The translations under genes and the position numbers were made by a program. This document shows positions 34,364-43,830 of a stretch of 64,000 nucleotides of DNA, piece by piece. Numbering within the stretch: position 1 is the stretch's first letter; the number at the start of each line of letters is the position of its first letter. Source of the DNA: Algimonas porphyrae (lineage in GTDB: Bacteria; Pseudomonadota; Alphaproteobacteria; Caulobacterales; Maricaulaceae); contig NZ_CP163424.1 in the NCBI RefSeq assembly GCF_041429795.1, positions 2,916,001 through 2,980,000 of the forward strand, read 5' to 3'. The notes below the pieces were generated by a model. It ran no database searches. It had not been told where the DNA came from and worked only from the letters and a program-made list of their open reading frames with translations.

Positions 34364-36091
34364 TCAGGCGTCGCCCCCGAACCGCGCAGCCCAGTCAGCA
34401 ATATCGTCATCTTCGATCTTGGCGAACAACATGTCCGGAGCAGAGACGGCATGACCGACCGGCAGGCCGTTCGCCCATCCGTCGAAGTTCCAGCTGCGGC
34501 GATCGCCTGGAACACCCATGGCATCCAGTATGCTGCTCGCCGTCCGCGGGATGACAGGCTGCGCGATAATGCCGAACAGAGCTGCGAGATTGAGGCCCAT
34601 GCGCACACCCACGGCGGCCTGATCGACATCCGTCTTGTAATGAGTCCACGGTGCGGCACGCGTCAGATATTCATTGCCGAGAGCCCAGATCGCCCGCATT
34701 TCCCCCAGCGCCTTGCGAAAATCACGGGCTTCGAAATGATCGATCATTTGCGGCAGTTTCAGACCGATTTCGTCCATGATCCAGTCTTCATGTCCCCCTG
34801 AAACACCACCCGTCGGGACTTGGCCGTCAAATTTCGAAGCCGCATATTTAGTGATCCGGTTGACGAAATTACCGAGCACATTCGCCAGATCACTATTCAC
34901 ACTTGCCTGAAACTCTTCCCAGGTAAACGCCGCATCCGAGCTTTCCGGCGCGTTTGCCATCAAGTGCCAGCGCCACGTATCAGACGGCGCCAGATCGATG
35001 GCCTGATCCATGAAGACGCCGCGCTTGTTAGATGTCGAAAACTTGCCGCCATACCAAGTCACCCAGTTAAAGGCTTTCAGCGTATCGACCAGTTTCCACG
35101 GCTCTCCCGACCCCATCAGCGTCGTCGGGAAGGACAGCGTATGAAAGGCGACATTGTCCTTGCCCATGAACTGAACATATTCGACATCGTCAGCGCCCGC
35201 GTCGGTCCGCCACCAGCGTTCCCAGTCGCCGCCATTGCCCGCTGCCCAGTCCTGCGTCGCGCCGATATAGGCGATGGGCGCATCGAACCAGACATAATAG
35301 ACCTTACCGTCAAACCCGTCCCGCGGATTGCCGTCCGCATCCACGACCGGAATCCCCCAATCCAGATCCCGCGTGATCGAGCGGTCCCGCAAGCCTTCAT
35401 CCAGCCATTTCAGCGCGATCGAGCTGGCCAGTGCGGGCCAGCTATTCTGCCCCTCGACCCAGTCGCGCAAACGGTCGCTCATCGCCGACTGTTTGAGATA
35501 GAGATGTTCAGTTTCGCGGATTTCCACGTCCTTGGACCCGGACACCGCACTATAAGGATCGATCAGGTCGACCGGATCCAGCAACTTGCCGCAATTATCA
35601 CACTGATCGCCACGCGCGGCCTCGAAACCGCAATTCGGGCAGATGCCTTCTACATAGCGGTCGGGAAGATAGCGCCCATCGGCGTTGGAATAGACCTGCT
35701 TGGATATGCGCGCCTCGATCAGGCCGTTCTTCTCCAGTACGCTGGAGAAATGCTGCGTCAACCTGGCCGTCGCCTCTCCCGATGATCGACCAAACCAGTC
35801 ATAGGACAGATCGAACGCCTCCCCGGCGGCCTTTTGCGCTGCATACATGGCATCGCAATAGGCTTCGACGCTGAGCCCGGCATCAGCCGCCGCCAGCTCG
35901 GCAGGCGTGCCGTGTTCGTCCGTCGCACAGATATAGAGCACCTCATGACCGAGCAGGCGCATCACCCGCGCGTAGAGGTCGGCCGGCAGCATCGACCCGG
36001 CTAGATTGCCGAGATGCTTCACCCCGTTGATATAGGGCAGCGCAGAGGTGATTAGGATGCGCTTGCTGGATGCTGTGTTTGGCGAGGTCAT
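34364..36091 (-). CDS. metG: Methionyl-tRNA synthetase
   Basis: Charges tRNA-Met. 575 residues. The HIGH motif appears as HLGNLAGSM, the KMSKS region as KFSTSNKRGVF, and the zinc knuckle has CPNCGFEAARGDQCDNC. The C-terminal anticodon-binding helix domain is present (ARDFRKALGEMRAIWALGNEYL). Nothing is missing; the KMSKS loop is the TSNKRG variant usual in this type. Spaced 12 bases from the CAAX-type protease gene upstream. Confidence 0.95.
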   Translation of the reverse strand: MTSPNTASSKRILITSALPYINGVKHLGNLAGSMLPADLYARVMRLLGHEVLYICATDEHGTPAELAAADAGLSVEAYCDAMYAAQKAAGEAFDLSYDWFGRSSGEATARLTQHFSSVLEKNGLIEARISKQVYSNADGRYLPDRYVEGICPNCGFEAARGDQCDNCGKLLDPVDLIDPYSAVSGSKDVEIRETEHLYLKQSAMSDRLRDWVEGQNSWPALASSIALKWLDEGLRDRSITRDLDWGIPVVDADGNPRDGFDGKVYYVWFDAPIAYIGATQDWAAGNGGDWERWWRTDAGADDVEYVQFMGKDNVAFHTLSFPTTLMGSGEPWKLVDTLKAFNWVTWYGGKFSTSNKRGVFMDQAIDLAPSDTWRWHLMANAPESSDAAFTWEEFQASVNSDLANVLGNFVNRITKYAASKFDGQVPTGGVSGGHEDWIMDEIGLKLPQMIDHFEARDFRKALGEMRAIWALGNEYLTRAAPWTHYKTDVDQAAVGVRMGLNLAALFGIIAQPVIPRTASSILDAMGVPGDRRSWNFDGWANGLPVGHAVSAPDMLFAKIEDDDIADWAARFGGDA

Positions 36092-36103
36092 ATCGCCGTG
36101 CCT

Positions 36104-36916
36104 CTAGGGCAGAGGGCCTGCCGTCTGCAAGAGAGGGACACGGCTGAAGGCCTGGTTTTCCGACATCAACAGAAACGCTTCAGCGGGTGGGGTCTGATTG
36201 ACCGCCAGAAGCGCAAGGCTGATCAGCACTGCATTATAGACCATGTGAAAGAAAATGGCCTGCATCAGCCCGAAACGCATGCGCACATAACCCAGAACCG
36301 CCCCGGCAATAATCTGCGGCACGATTGCCAGGAACAGGATGGGATTGGCCAGAGCCCCGGCCATGCCACCTTCATAATTGCTCAGATGAATGACGCCGAA
36401 TGTCAGGATGGTACCCCAGAACGCCACGGGAAACAGGCGGTGCCGGGCGACGGCCTGTTCCGCAGCACTCAACCGTCCGTAGCGCTGCACCAGCAGAAAG
36501 ATCAGAAGCCCCAGTCCCATGGCCACGGGCAGGAACAGGGCGGCGCCTGTCCCCAGCCCCCACATCGCCAACAGGACAAGCACGCAGATCATGGCCGGAA
36601 AACCCAGGACACTCGACCGCGGAAAGCCAAGCCAGCTCCGGAAGATCAGCTCCTCCATCAGTGGAGCGATCAGCACGCCAAGAATGATCAGCCGCCGGGC
36701 GTCGGTTTCAGCCAGCGTTCCGTTCACATTCTCAGGAATTTCGCCCATGATGATCGTTATGACGCCACCGACAAGGCCGCTGACGACAATCCCCAGACAG
36801 ATCGTAATGAACAGCAAAACCAGGAGGTGGCCGGCAGATGCCCCATCCATGACCGTTCGGCGACTGATATAGTGCGGGAACAGCACATAGCGGACGGTAT
36901 CAGCGATCGGGATCAT
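36104..36916 (-). CDS. CPBP-family intramembrane metalloprotease (CAAX prenyl protease-like)
   Basis: A membrane protein of about 270 residues with the three CPBP motifs: EELIFRSWLGFPRS (EExxxR), a FGVIHLSNY (FxxxH) and HMVYNAVL (HxxxN/D). Family members cleave membrane or prenylated substrates; the target is unknown. The start is uncertain: ATG 36916 (MIPIADTVRY) is chosen because a start at 36997 would leave only 24 bases before the divergent DUF1761 gene. Confidence 0.75.
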   Translation of the reverse strand: MIPIADTVRYVLFPHYISRRTVMDGASAGHLLVLLFITICLGIVVSGLVGGVITIIMGEIPENVNGTLAETDARRLIILGVLIAPLMEELIFRSWLGFPRSSVLGFPAMICVLVLLAMWGLGTGAALFLPVAMGLGLLIFLLVQRYGRLSAAEQAVARHRLFPVAFWGTILTFGVIHLSNYEGGMAGALANPILFLAIVPQIIAGAVLGYVRMRFGLMQAIFFHMVYNAVLISLALLAVNQTPPAEAFLLMSENQAFSRVPLLQTAGPLP

Positions 36917-37020
36917 CCCCTCGCGGTATAGCGACCGGCCAGCCCCGACAAGCGTGCCTTTCGACAGATTGTCGCAGCTGTGATAATGACGTCCCATCGG
37001 TAACAACAATGGGGAGTAAA

Positions 37021-37464
37021 ATGCCGAAGATTTTCAATACATCCTGGCTGGCCGTCATATTGGCGACCGTGGCCTTTTTCCTGTTTGGCTGGCTCTGGTA
37101 TGGCCCGATATTCGGTCCGGCTTGGATGGCCGCCGAAGGCATGACCGAAGCCTCGATGCAGGCCATGCTTGATGAGATGGGGATGGCCGTGTGGCTAGTC
37201 TTTGCCTTGCTGATCACATTGGGTCAGGCCATCGGCGTGCTGATGGTCCTGCATCTGGCTGGTGCCAAACGCCTGCCCGCCAGCCTGAAATATGCCTTCT
37301 GGCTGGTCGTGACGATTGTCGCGCCCATCATCGCCTATGCCTGCGTCTATACGGGCTATGGTCTGACGGGCTATCTGATCGATCTTGGCCACCTGCTGAT
37401 CGGTTATCTGATCATGGCCGCGATCTATAGCGCCTTCCGGGGCCGCGACCGCGTCGACGCCTAA
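37021..37464 (+). CDS. DUF1761 membrane protein
   Basis: A 147-residue protein with four membrane helices. FFLFGWLWYGPIFGPAWMAA is the family signature. The ATG at 37021 has GGGGAG upstream, better than an ATG at 37009. Divergent from the CPBP gene. Function unknown. Confidence 0.8.
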   Translation: MPKIFNTSWLAVILATVAFFLFGWLWYGPIFGPAWMAAEGMTEASMQAMLDEMGMAVWLVFALLITLGQAIGVLMVLHLAGAKRLPASLKYAFWLVVTIVAPIIAYACVYTGYGLTGYLIDLGHLLIGYLIMAAIYSAFRGRDRVDA

Positions 37465-37504
37465 GGCGTGAAAAAACGCTGACGCCAGGCCTTGCCTGAA
37501 CTGA

Positions 37505-37528
37505 GGACGCGCTCTAAAGGGCGCGTCC
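37505..37528 (+). terminator. Hairpin between DUF1761 and tRNA-Thr
   Basis: Stem GGACGCGC (37505-37512) / GCGCGTCC (37521-37528), 8-base loop, no T-run. It ends about 10 bases before the tRNA gene; a possible terminator of the upstream gene or an insulating hairpin. Confidence 0.35.
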
Positions 37529-37537
37529 TACTGGTTC

Positions 37538-37613
37538 GCCCCTATAGCTCAGCTGGTAGAGCACCTGATTTGTAATCAGGGGGTCCGCGGTTCGAGTCCG
37601 TGTGGGGGCACCA
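37538..37613 (+). tRNA. tRNA-Thr (anticodon TGT), CCA encoded
   Basis: A complete 76-base cloverleaf: acceptor GCCCCTA/TGGGGGC, D arm with AGCTCAGCTGGTAGAGCA, anticodon stem CCTGA/TCAGG around loop TTTGTAA (anticodon TGT, reads ACA/ACG), T arm with TTCGAGT, and encoded CCA at 37611-37613. Confidence 0.95.
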
Positions 37614-37800
37614 TTTTCCTGAATAATTTCAACAGCATGTTGACTCATCGCCATCGTTGCATCGCGCAAGTAACGCTCTCGACCCAACAGATGAGGGAGT
37701 GGCTTAGCGATGAGGCATCACTCACAGTCGGCTTTTTGTCCGACGCCTGAGTGTTAATCCCTGTTCATAGGTCAGTCCGCACGCAGTGTCGGTTCCGGGT

Positions 37801-38700
37801 TCAGTCGTCTAGCACGCCGATCGTAGAGAAGTCGCAGGTGACGGCCATGTCGGCATAGGCTTTGGCGAAACCGCTCACATCATACTCGATCAGACCGAGG
37901 CTATCATGAGTGATGGATAGTCGGTCCGCTTTGGCGAGCGCAGCAAGAACGGGCTGTGTATCCTCGAAAGCAAGATAGAAGGCATCCTGTCCCTCCACAT
38001 AGTCATGCGTCATGAGCGTCGTCAGCTTCTCGCCCGGAGCAAAGCTCCATGTCGCTGTCTCGGCCTCTTCACTGACCGCCATCGGCCCTGGAGCCCCGAG
38101 GCCCTTGACCAGGCGCACGGTCGGATAATTGACGGGCGGCGCTGCATCCAATGTGTAGAAACTCACTTCAATTCCGAAAGCTTTCGGATTGGATTCTTGC
38201 AGCGTACAGCTCGCAGCATCGAGATCCTGCTCAGAATCCGGCTTTTCCTTCGATAATGTCCAGATCGGTTCAACGACCGTGATCAGAACGTCCGGTTCCG
38301 CAGCATCCTGACAAGGGTGAAAGCGCATGTCCTGATAGGTCAGCCAGACATCGTCGCCATTCCGAAAGACCAGAACATCCTCCAGACCGCTCTGCTCCTC
38401 CATTGGCATGATCCCCATCACAAAGTCCCGAGGCGGTGCTTCGACACTGCCGAAATAACTATAGGCGGTCAGAGCCGGCGCGCGCGCCTCTGACGTCTCG
38501 ATCACGAGGTCTGGCTGCGGATCGCGATCAACGGATCCATCCACGGCGCGCAGGGCAAGTCGGTCGGTACTGTTCGGCACGCAATAGGCCCCGATAAGAT
38601 CGGCAGCAGCCATCCCGTCATCCTCTGACGGCGCCGCACACGCGCTGAGCAGAACTGACATCGCCGCGCAGATCAGAGATGGTTTTTTTGGCGTAGTCAT
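37801..38700 (-). CDS. Lipoprotein of unknown function
   Basis: A 299-residue exported protein. The lipobox is LLSAC (signal MTTPKKPSLICAAMSVLLSA). The mature part has no domain I recognise; it has four Cys (one near YCVPNS, one at FHPCQD, one at ASCTLQ, one at VTCDFS), which could form two disulfides. Neither neighbour on its strand suggests a job. It is flanked by 190-base gaps that show nothing. Confidence 0.55.
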   Translation of the reverse strand: MTTPKKPSLICAAMSVLLSACAAPSEDDGMAAADLIGAYCVPNSTDRLALRAVDGSVDRDPQPDLVIETSEARAPALTAYSYFGSVEAPPRDFVMGIMPMEEQSGLEDVLVFRNGDDVWLTYQDMRFHPCQDAAEPDVLITVVEPIWTLSKEKPDSEQDLDAASCTLQESNPKAFGIEVSFYTLDAAPPVNYPTVRLVKGLGAPGPMAVSEEAETATWSFAPGEKLTTLMTHDYVEGQDAFYLAFEDTQPVLAALAKADRLSITHDSLGLIEYDVSGFAKAYADMAVTCDFSTIGVLDD

Positions 38701-38887
38701 ACTCTCTAAAACCCCACAGTCCCGTAGGACGGATCACATTCACCCTTCATCCAATGACACGATTCGAAGGGCCGGCCAAAGCCGATAGGGACGACAAGAT
38801 AGAGATCGCCATTAACTGCGTGGTGGCTGTCTGGATCCGTCAGAGATCCCTGATATGCGTGTTGTCGGGCCTTAATAAGGCCCCTGC

Positions 38888-39226
38888 CTAGACGGCCCTG
38901 AAACGTGCCTTGTCGAAGACGCGCAGGACCTGAGCCAGGTCGTGACCGCGTTTGAGGATGAGGCCGCCCGGGGCGACGACGCTGAATTGTCCCTGGCGAT
39001 TGCGCAAGGCTGGAATTTTCTCGATCCGGTAGAGCGCATGTTCGGACGCTTGGCGAAAGACCGAAAAGACGCATTTGTCGGCCCCGAAACCGATTGCATA
39101 ATCCTTCCAGTCGCCCTTGGCGACCATCTGCCCATAAACATTGAGAATGAGGGAAAGCTCACGCCGGTCGAAGCTCACCTGGCTGGGTTGCTTATAGCCG
39201 TTTCCGATCCGCACGATGCGTGTCAT
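38888..39226 (-). CDS. DUF2794 family protein
   Basis: A 112-residue protein. VSFDRRELSLILNVYGQMVAKG, then the FSVFRQASEHALYRIEK, and ILKRGHDLAQVLRV segments match the alphaproteobacterial DUF2794 family. AGGGG lies before the ATG. Role unknown; conserved in the class. Confidence 0.88.
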   Translation of the reverse strand: MTRIVRIGNGYKQPSQVSFDRRELSLILNVYGQMVAKGDWKDYAIGFGADKCVFSVFRQASEHALYRIEKIPALRNRQGQFSVVAPGGLILKRGHDLAQVLRVFDKARFRAV

Positions 39227-39595
39227 GCCCCTGTCATAGCAAGACCGTCAGCCGTGTCGAGCTATGAGGCACGCCGGTCGAAATGAGGGCGGTCCGATTG
39301 CGGCGCAAACAAGGCAGGCTTCGCCCCATTGTCGCCGCCAGTCGGTCACGGTGTCGGCAAGGTTGCGCCGGATAGCGGAGATGTCGAGACAATGGGAGCG
39401 ACACCAGCCTGGTTTTTATCAGCCCCCCAGCCCCCGGGCCGGATGCGTGAACATTGTCTCGACACCCCGATCTTTCTGCCCTGAGCCTGCACGAATCCGC
39501 ACGCCATCAAAGTGAACGGGTGGCGGGCCGACCATCTCCCACATGGTGGTCGGTCCGTTCCTGCGGTTTGAATCCGACCGTCGCGCAGGATGTTT
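39227..39595. other. Intergenic region with a 13-base inverted repeat, no gene seen
   Basis: 369 bases between DUF2794 and DUF1223 with no supportable CDS. It holds TGTCGAGACAATG (39382-39394) and its exact inverted copy (39452-39464) separated by 57 bases, and a second stem around 39520-39560 (left arm GGCCGACCA, right arm TGGTCGGTC, with G-T pairs) in the 3' flank of DUF1223. Confidence 0.5.
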
Positions 39596-40255
39596 TCAAG
39601 GTTCGTAGCGAGCTGCGCCGATGATCGCGCTAGTCTGCGAGTCATGGGCCAGTACGGCCAGAGCCTGTTCCGGCTGCAGGCCGCAAATCGGCTCACCAGA
39701 CCAGTCCTTGTACCGCACTGCAGTCACGACATTGGTCAGGGTGAGCGTCCGACCATGATTTTCACCGCTTTTAACAGAAACCGTCTTCGTACCGGGCCTG
39801 TACTCGACCAGGGCGAGCTTGCTCCCCACAGGAAGGTCGCCCTCAATACAGTGCATGCCAGCATGGGCGGCGAGTTTCAGGCTCGCTGGGATGGACGTTC
39901 CGATTGCAGTCGCCTCAGTCAGGCGAGGGCCATGATGGCGTCCAGCAACGACGAGCATGGGTGTGTAAACCCCCGAATCGAGCGCTGCGTCATAGGCTTT
40001 CTGGCGTTTGGTGAAATCCGGATGACCGAACGTATCCTTCCAGCCCAGATAATCCCAATAGGTCACGCCGTAAGATAGGGCGAGCACGTCCGTGTGACTC
40101 TGGTCCAGTTCCGTAACGAAGGCATTGGCGGGCGGACAGGATGAACAGCCCTGCGACGTGAACAGCTCGACAACGGCGGAAGGTTGCGAGGTCGTGGCCA
40201 GCGCAGGCGCAGCCAGTGCACTCAGCACGGCAATAGACAGGCAAGTGGATCTCAT
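39596..40255 (-). CDS. DUF1223 secreted thioredoxin-like protein
   Basis: A 219-residue protein with a signal peptide (STCLSIAVLSALAAPALA) followed by a thioredoxin-like fold. SAVVELFTSQGCSSCPPANA carries the CSSC pair; the later Cys (LKLAAHAGMHC) could form a second. DUF1223 proteins are secreted oxidoreductase-like proteins with unknown substrate. Two ATGs (40261 and 40255) are equally plausible. Confidence 0.85.
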   Translation of the reverse strand: MRSTCLSIAVLSALAAPALATTSQPSAVVELFTSQGCSSCPPANAFVTELDQSHTDVLALSYGVTYWDYLGWKDTFGHPDFTKRQKAYDAALDSGVYTPMLVVAGRHHGPRLTEATAIGTSIPASLKLAAHAGMHCIEGDLPVGSKLALVEYRPGTKTVSVKSGENHGRTLTLTNVVTAVRYKDWSGEPICGLQPEQALAVLAHDSQTSAIIGAARYEP

Positions 40256-40415
40256 GAACATCGACTAGCGAGACCAGACCGAACCTGCCATGAACGACCG
40301 CATCACGTTGCGGTGAGGTTTGCCCTTATAACATAACGCGCTCATGCCGGGCTGGCGACCCGGGGCATCGGACCCGCAGCGCCAGACCTGTCATGCATAA
40401 TCGCAATAGGCCCCG

Positions 40416-41498
40416 TCAGAGCGATGGCATGGGCGCGATATCCGGCTTGCCGTCGCCATCCATGTCGGGATCACCGTCCGCCGACAGCAGCACGGCGATC
40501 CAGCGGGTCGTCGTGAATTGCGCCAGAATGATCATCAGCACGACGGTCATCGGCGCGGAGAGAAACGCTCCGACACCGCCCCAGAGCGCGCCCCAGAGCG
40601 TCAGCGACAGGACGACGACCAGCGGGCTCATATTCATGCTATCGCCCATCATTTTGGGCTGCAGCGTATTGGCGACGACAAATTGCGCACCGAAAAGAAC
40701 CCCGCCCAGAATGGCGACCTTGGCCAGACTGTCGAACTGCACCAGACCGAACAGGACCGGCATGACGACGGCAGCAAAGCCACCGACGATCGGAATATAG
40801 TTCAGGATGAAGATGACGAGAGCCCAGAACAGCGCATTGTCGAGCCCCAGCACAACCATGGCGATGTAGGAAATCACCGTCTGGATCAGACTGATGATGG
40901 TCTGAACCGAGATATAATCTTCGATCGAATGGCGGATGGATGATCCGATTCGCTGCGCCCGGGCCCGACGGATCTCATCCGGAAAGAGATTGTCCATCTT
41001 GGCCGGGAAGCCCGCCTGCGCCACGAACAGGAAGACGACGTAAATCGCGATCAGCATGAAGTCGGACAGGACCGCCTGAATGGTGGCGGCGAAACCGGCC
41101 AGCGCCCCCTGCAGCAACGCCGTGATACCGAACCGCGCATTGAGCGCAGAGTAGGACACATCTTGACCTGTCATGCGTCCGATCCAGCCAAAAATCTCAT
41201 TGATACGGGCCTGATAGCGCGGCGCTTCGTCCACCACGGATCCAACCGTATCGGCGATCACGACAATCAGTCCGACGAGAGCGCCTACCGTAATGATGGC
41301 CGCAATCGTCAGGGCGAACCAGTAGGGAATTCGCTTCGAAATTCCGTCGATCGAGCGGGCAAGCGCATCAATCGCCAGCCAGAAAAACACCGCAAGCGCG
41401 AACGGTGCGACCAGGTCCCGCGTTACGAACAAGGTCCAGAAGACGGCGACCGTAGCGAGAACGAGGAGAGAGGATCGGATGGTAGTATCGGTTTGCAT
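40416..41498 (-). CDS. AI-2E family transporter
   Basis: A 360-residue membrane protein with the PerM/AI-2E layout: two N-terminal helices, an amphipathic stretch, then helices containing SDFMLIAIYVVFLFVAQ, LFWALVIFILNYIPIVGGFA and VVVLSLTLWGALWGGVGAFL. The family exports small molecules such as AI-2 in some cases. The C-terminal tail is acidic (DGDPDMDGDGKPD). Divergent from the HerA-like gene with 68 bases between. Confidence 0.83.
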   Translation of the reverse strand: MQTDTTIRSSLLVLATVAVFWTLFVTRDLVAPFALAVFFWLAIDALARSIDGISKRIPYWFALTIAAIITVGALVGLIVVIADTVGSVVDEAPRYQARINEIFGWIGRMTGQDVSYSALNARFGITALLQGALAGFAATIQAVLSDFMLIAIYVVFLFVAQAGFPAKMDNLFPDEIRRARAQRIGSSIRHSIEDYISVQTIISLIQTVISYIAMVVLGLDNALFWALVIFILNYIPIVGGFAAVVMPVLFGLVQFDSLAKVAILGGVLFGAQFVVANTLQPKMMGDSMNMSPLVVVLSLTLWGALWGGVGAFLSAPMTVVLMIILAQFTTTRWIAVLLSADGDPDMDGDGKPDIAPMPSL

Positions 41499-41566
41499 AG
41501 CCTGCCCCTTATTGCATTCGGTACGTCACCCTCATAACGGTTTTTGTCGGTCAGGGAGACGAAGCT

Positions 41567-43075
41567 ATGAGCGAGACGATTTTCATCGGCACGGATACGG
41601 ACGGTGTCCGGCAGGAACTCCGCCTGGACAAGGCCAATCGTCACGGGCTGATCGCCGGCGCGACCGGAACGGGCAAAACCGTCACCTTGCAAATCCTGAC
41701 AGAAGGGTTTTCCAGTCACGGCGTCCCGGTCTTTGCCGCCGACGTAAAAGGCGACCTGTCCGGTCTGTCCCAGGCCGGATCGGAAAGCCACAAGCTGCAC
41801 GACAAGCTGATCAAACGGGCCGAGAAGATCGGTCTGGATAATTATGGCTATACCGCGTTCCCGACCATCTTCTGGGACCTTTACGGTAAAAAGGGCCATC
41901 CCGTGCGCACGACCATTTCCGAAATGGGACCCGTGCTTCTGTCACGCCTGATGGGGCTCACGGAAACGCAGGAAGGGATCATGACGATCGCATTCGAATA
42001 TGCCGATGATAACGGCATGTTACTGCTGGACCTCAAGGATCTGAATGCACTGCTGAACCATCTGGCGGAGAACCGGGCTGAGGTCAGCCGCGAATATGGG
42101 AATGTGACGGGGCAGAGCGTCGCCGCGATCCGTCGCGATCTGCTGACGCTGGAACGGGCTGGCGCGGAAGAGTTTTTTGGTGAGCCGGCATTGGAACTCG
42201 AAGACTTCATGCGGATCGACGCAGACGGTCCCAATGGAAAAAAGAGGGGAAAGGTCAATATTCTGGCGGCGGACGAATTGATCAATAGTCCGACTCTCTA
42301 CGGGACGTTCCTGCTCTGGTTATTATCCGAACTGTTTGAAGAACTGCCCGAAGTCGGCAATCCCGATAAGCCGAAAATGATCTTCTTCTTTGATGAAGCG
42401 CACCTGCTGTTCGACGACGCACCCAAGCCGCTGATTCAGAAGATCGAGCAGGTCGCCCGCCTGATCCGGTCCAAGGGGGTCGGCGTCTATTTCGTGACCC
42501 AGAACCCGATGGATATTCCTGACAGCGTGCTGGGTCAGCTCGGCAACCGCATCCAGCATGCGCTGCGGGCCTATACGCCGAAGGAACAGCGCGCCGTGCG
42601 CGCCGCCGCCAGCAGCTTCCGTGAAAACCCGGCTTTCGACACAGAAGACGTCATCACCGATTTAGGTGTCGGCGAGGCCTTGGTCAGTCTGCTGGATGAA
42701 CGCGGTGCGCCGGCTATTGTCGGGCGCACCATGATCCGGCCCCCGTCATCCCGGCTGGGCCCCGCAACGCAGGCCGAACGCAAGGCCGTACAGAATGATA
42801 GTCCCGTTGGCGCGAAGTACGACACGGCCATCGATCGCGAAAGCGCCTATGAGACGCTGGAATCCAGAGCCGAAGCCCGCGCCAAGCAAGAGGCTGCCGA
42901 AGCCAAGCGAGCAGAGCGCGAGAAGGCCAAAACCAAGGCCCCCACCAGACGACGCACGACCCGCAAGAAGGACAATGTCATCGTCAAGGAGCTGAAACGC
43001 GAAGGCCGCCTGATCATGCGCCGCGCCATGCGCAACGCAGTTCGCGGCATATTGGGCGGAATGATGCGGCGATAG
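41567..43075 (+). CDS. HerA-like helicase/ATPase (DUF853, YjgR type)
   Basis: A 502-residue ATPase. Walker A is GATGTGKTVTL; Walker B is MIFFFDEAHLLF; the arginine region is ARLIRSKGVGVYFVTQNPMD; all resemble the HerA/FtsK superfamily. The family has no settled function; DNA translocation is inferred. The last about 80 residues are Lys/Arg/Ala-rich (KTKAPTRRRTTRKK), probably unstructured and nucleic-acid binding. gluQ follows 8 bases later. Confidence 0.85.
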   Translation: MSETIFIGTDTDGVRQELRLDKANRHGLIAGATGTGKTVTLQILTEGFSSHGVPVFAADVKGDLSGLSQAGSESHKLHDKLIKRAEKIGLDNYGYTAFPTIFWDLYGKKGHPVRTTISEMGPVLLSRLMGLTETQEGIMTIAFEYADDNGMLLLDLKDLNALLNHLAENRAEVSREYGNVTGQSVAAIRRDLLTLERAGAEEFFGEPALELEDFMRIDADGPNGKKRGKVNILAADELINSPTLYGTFLLWLLSELFEELPEVGNPDKPKMIFFFDEAHLLFDDAPKPLIQKIEQVARLIRSKGVGVYFVTQNPMDIPDSVLGQLGNRIQHALRAYTPKEQRAVRAAASSFRENPAFDTEDVITDLGVGEALVSLLDERGAPAIVGRTMIRPPSSRLGPATQAERKAVQNDSPVGAKYDTAIDRESAYETLESRAEARAKQEAAEAKRAEREKAKTKAPTRRRTTRKKDNVIVKELKREGRLIMRRAMRNAVRGILGGMMRR

Positions 43076-43083
43076 TCACGCCA

Positions 43084-43815
43084 ATGCTAACACGCTTTGC
43101 CCCCTCGCCAACCGGCTACCTGCATCTCGGCCATGCTTTTGCCGCGGCTGAAGCCTTCGGGCGTGGGCCGTGTCTTCTCCGGATCGAAGATATCGACCTG
43201 ACACGCGCACGGCCTGAATTCTACGCTGCAATTAATGAGGATTTGCGCTGGCTTGGCTTTGACTGGCCGGAGCCTGTCCGAGTGCAAAGCCGACACCTGT
43301 CCGACTACGGTGCGGTGATCGACACGTTGGCGGGTCGCGGCCTTCTCTATGAGGATTTCACGACCCGGACCGGTCAGGAAAACCGGGACCTCCCCCCGGC
43401 GATCAAACTCTCGACCCCGGCAGCGATCAAGGCGATCGGGACGGACCGCCTGACCTTTATGGAAAGAGAGCGGGTCGTCACAATCGATCTCACCAAGTTG
43501 GAGGACAAGACAGTCGTGCGGCGGGATATCGGGACGAGTTATCATATCGCCGTCACTCATGATGACTGGATGCAGGGAGTCACAGATGTCACGCGCGGTC
43601 AGGATTTGTTCGAGAAGACCCGTGTGCATGTGCTGATTCAGACGCTGATGGGCTGGCCTGTGCCGCGCTATCATCATCACGGTCTGGTTATGGAAACGGG
43701 CGAGAAGAAGATGAGCAAGCGACGCGGATCGATGACCATTCACGCCCTGCGCGAACAGGGGCTAAGCTCTGAAGATGTTCTGAGCATGGCGCGGGAGCAA
43801 GCCGGAACCGGCTAA
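43084..43815 (+). CDS. gluQ: Glutamyl-Q tRNA(Asp) synthetase
   Basis: Attaches glutamate to queuosine in tRNA-Asp. 243 residues, about 50 shorter than typical GluQRS. The catalytic core is present: RFAPSPTGYLHLGH (HIGH), LRIEDIDLTRARPEF, and EKKMSKRRG (KMSKS). The zinc-binding Cys-rich insert of the longer type is absent: GRGLLYEDFTTRTGQENRD runs straight through where it sits. It lacks the anticodon-binding domain, which distinguishes it from GltX. Follows the HerA-like gene in the same direction. Confidence 0.85.
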   Translation: MLTRFAPSPTGYLHLGHAFAAAEAFGRGPCLLRIEDIDLTRARPEFYAAINEDLRWLGFDWPEPVRVQSRHLSDYGAVIDTLAGRGLLYEDFTTRTGQENRDLPPAIKLSTPAAIKAIGTDRLTFMERERVVTIDLTKLEDKTVVRRDIGTSYHIAVTHDDWMQGVTDVTRGQDLFEKTRVHVLIQTLMGWPVPRYHHHGLVMETGEKKMSKRRGSMTIHALREQGLSSEDVLSMAREQAGTG

Positions 43816-43830
43816 GCGCACGCTTGCGCT

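Noticed and set aside
34820-35785. Plus-strand open frame opposite metG
   Set aside because: Antisense shadow of MetG.
37538-37800. tRNA-Thr as an integration site
   Set aside because: No direct repeat of the tRNA 3' end and no integrase downstream in the window.
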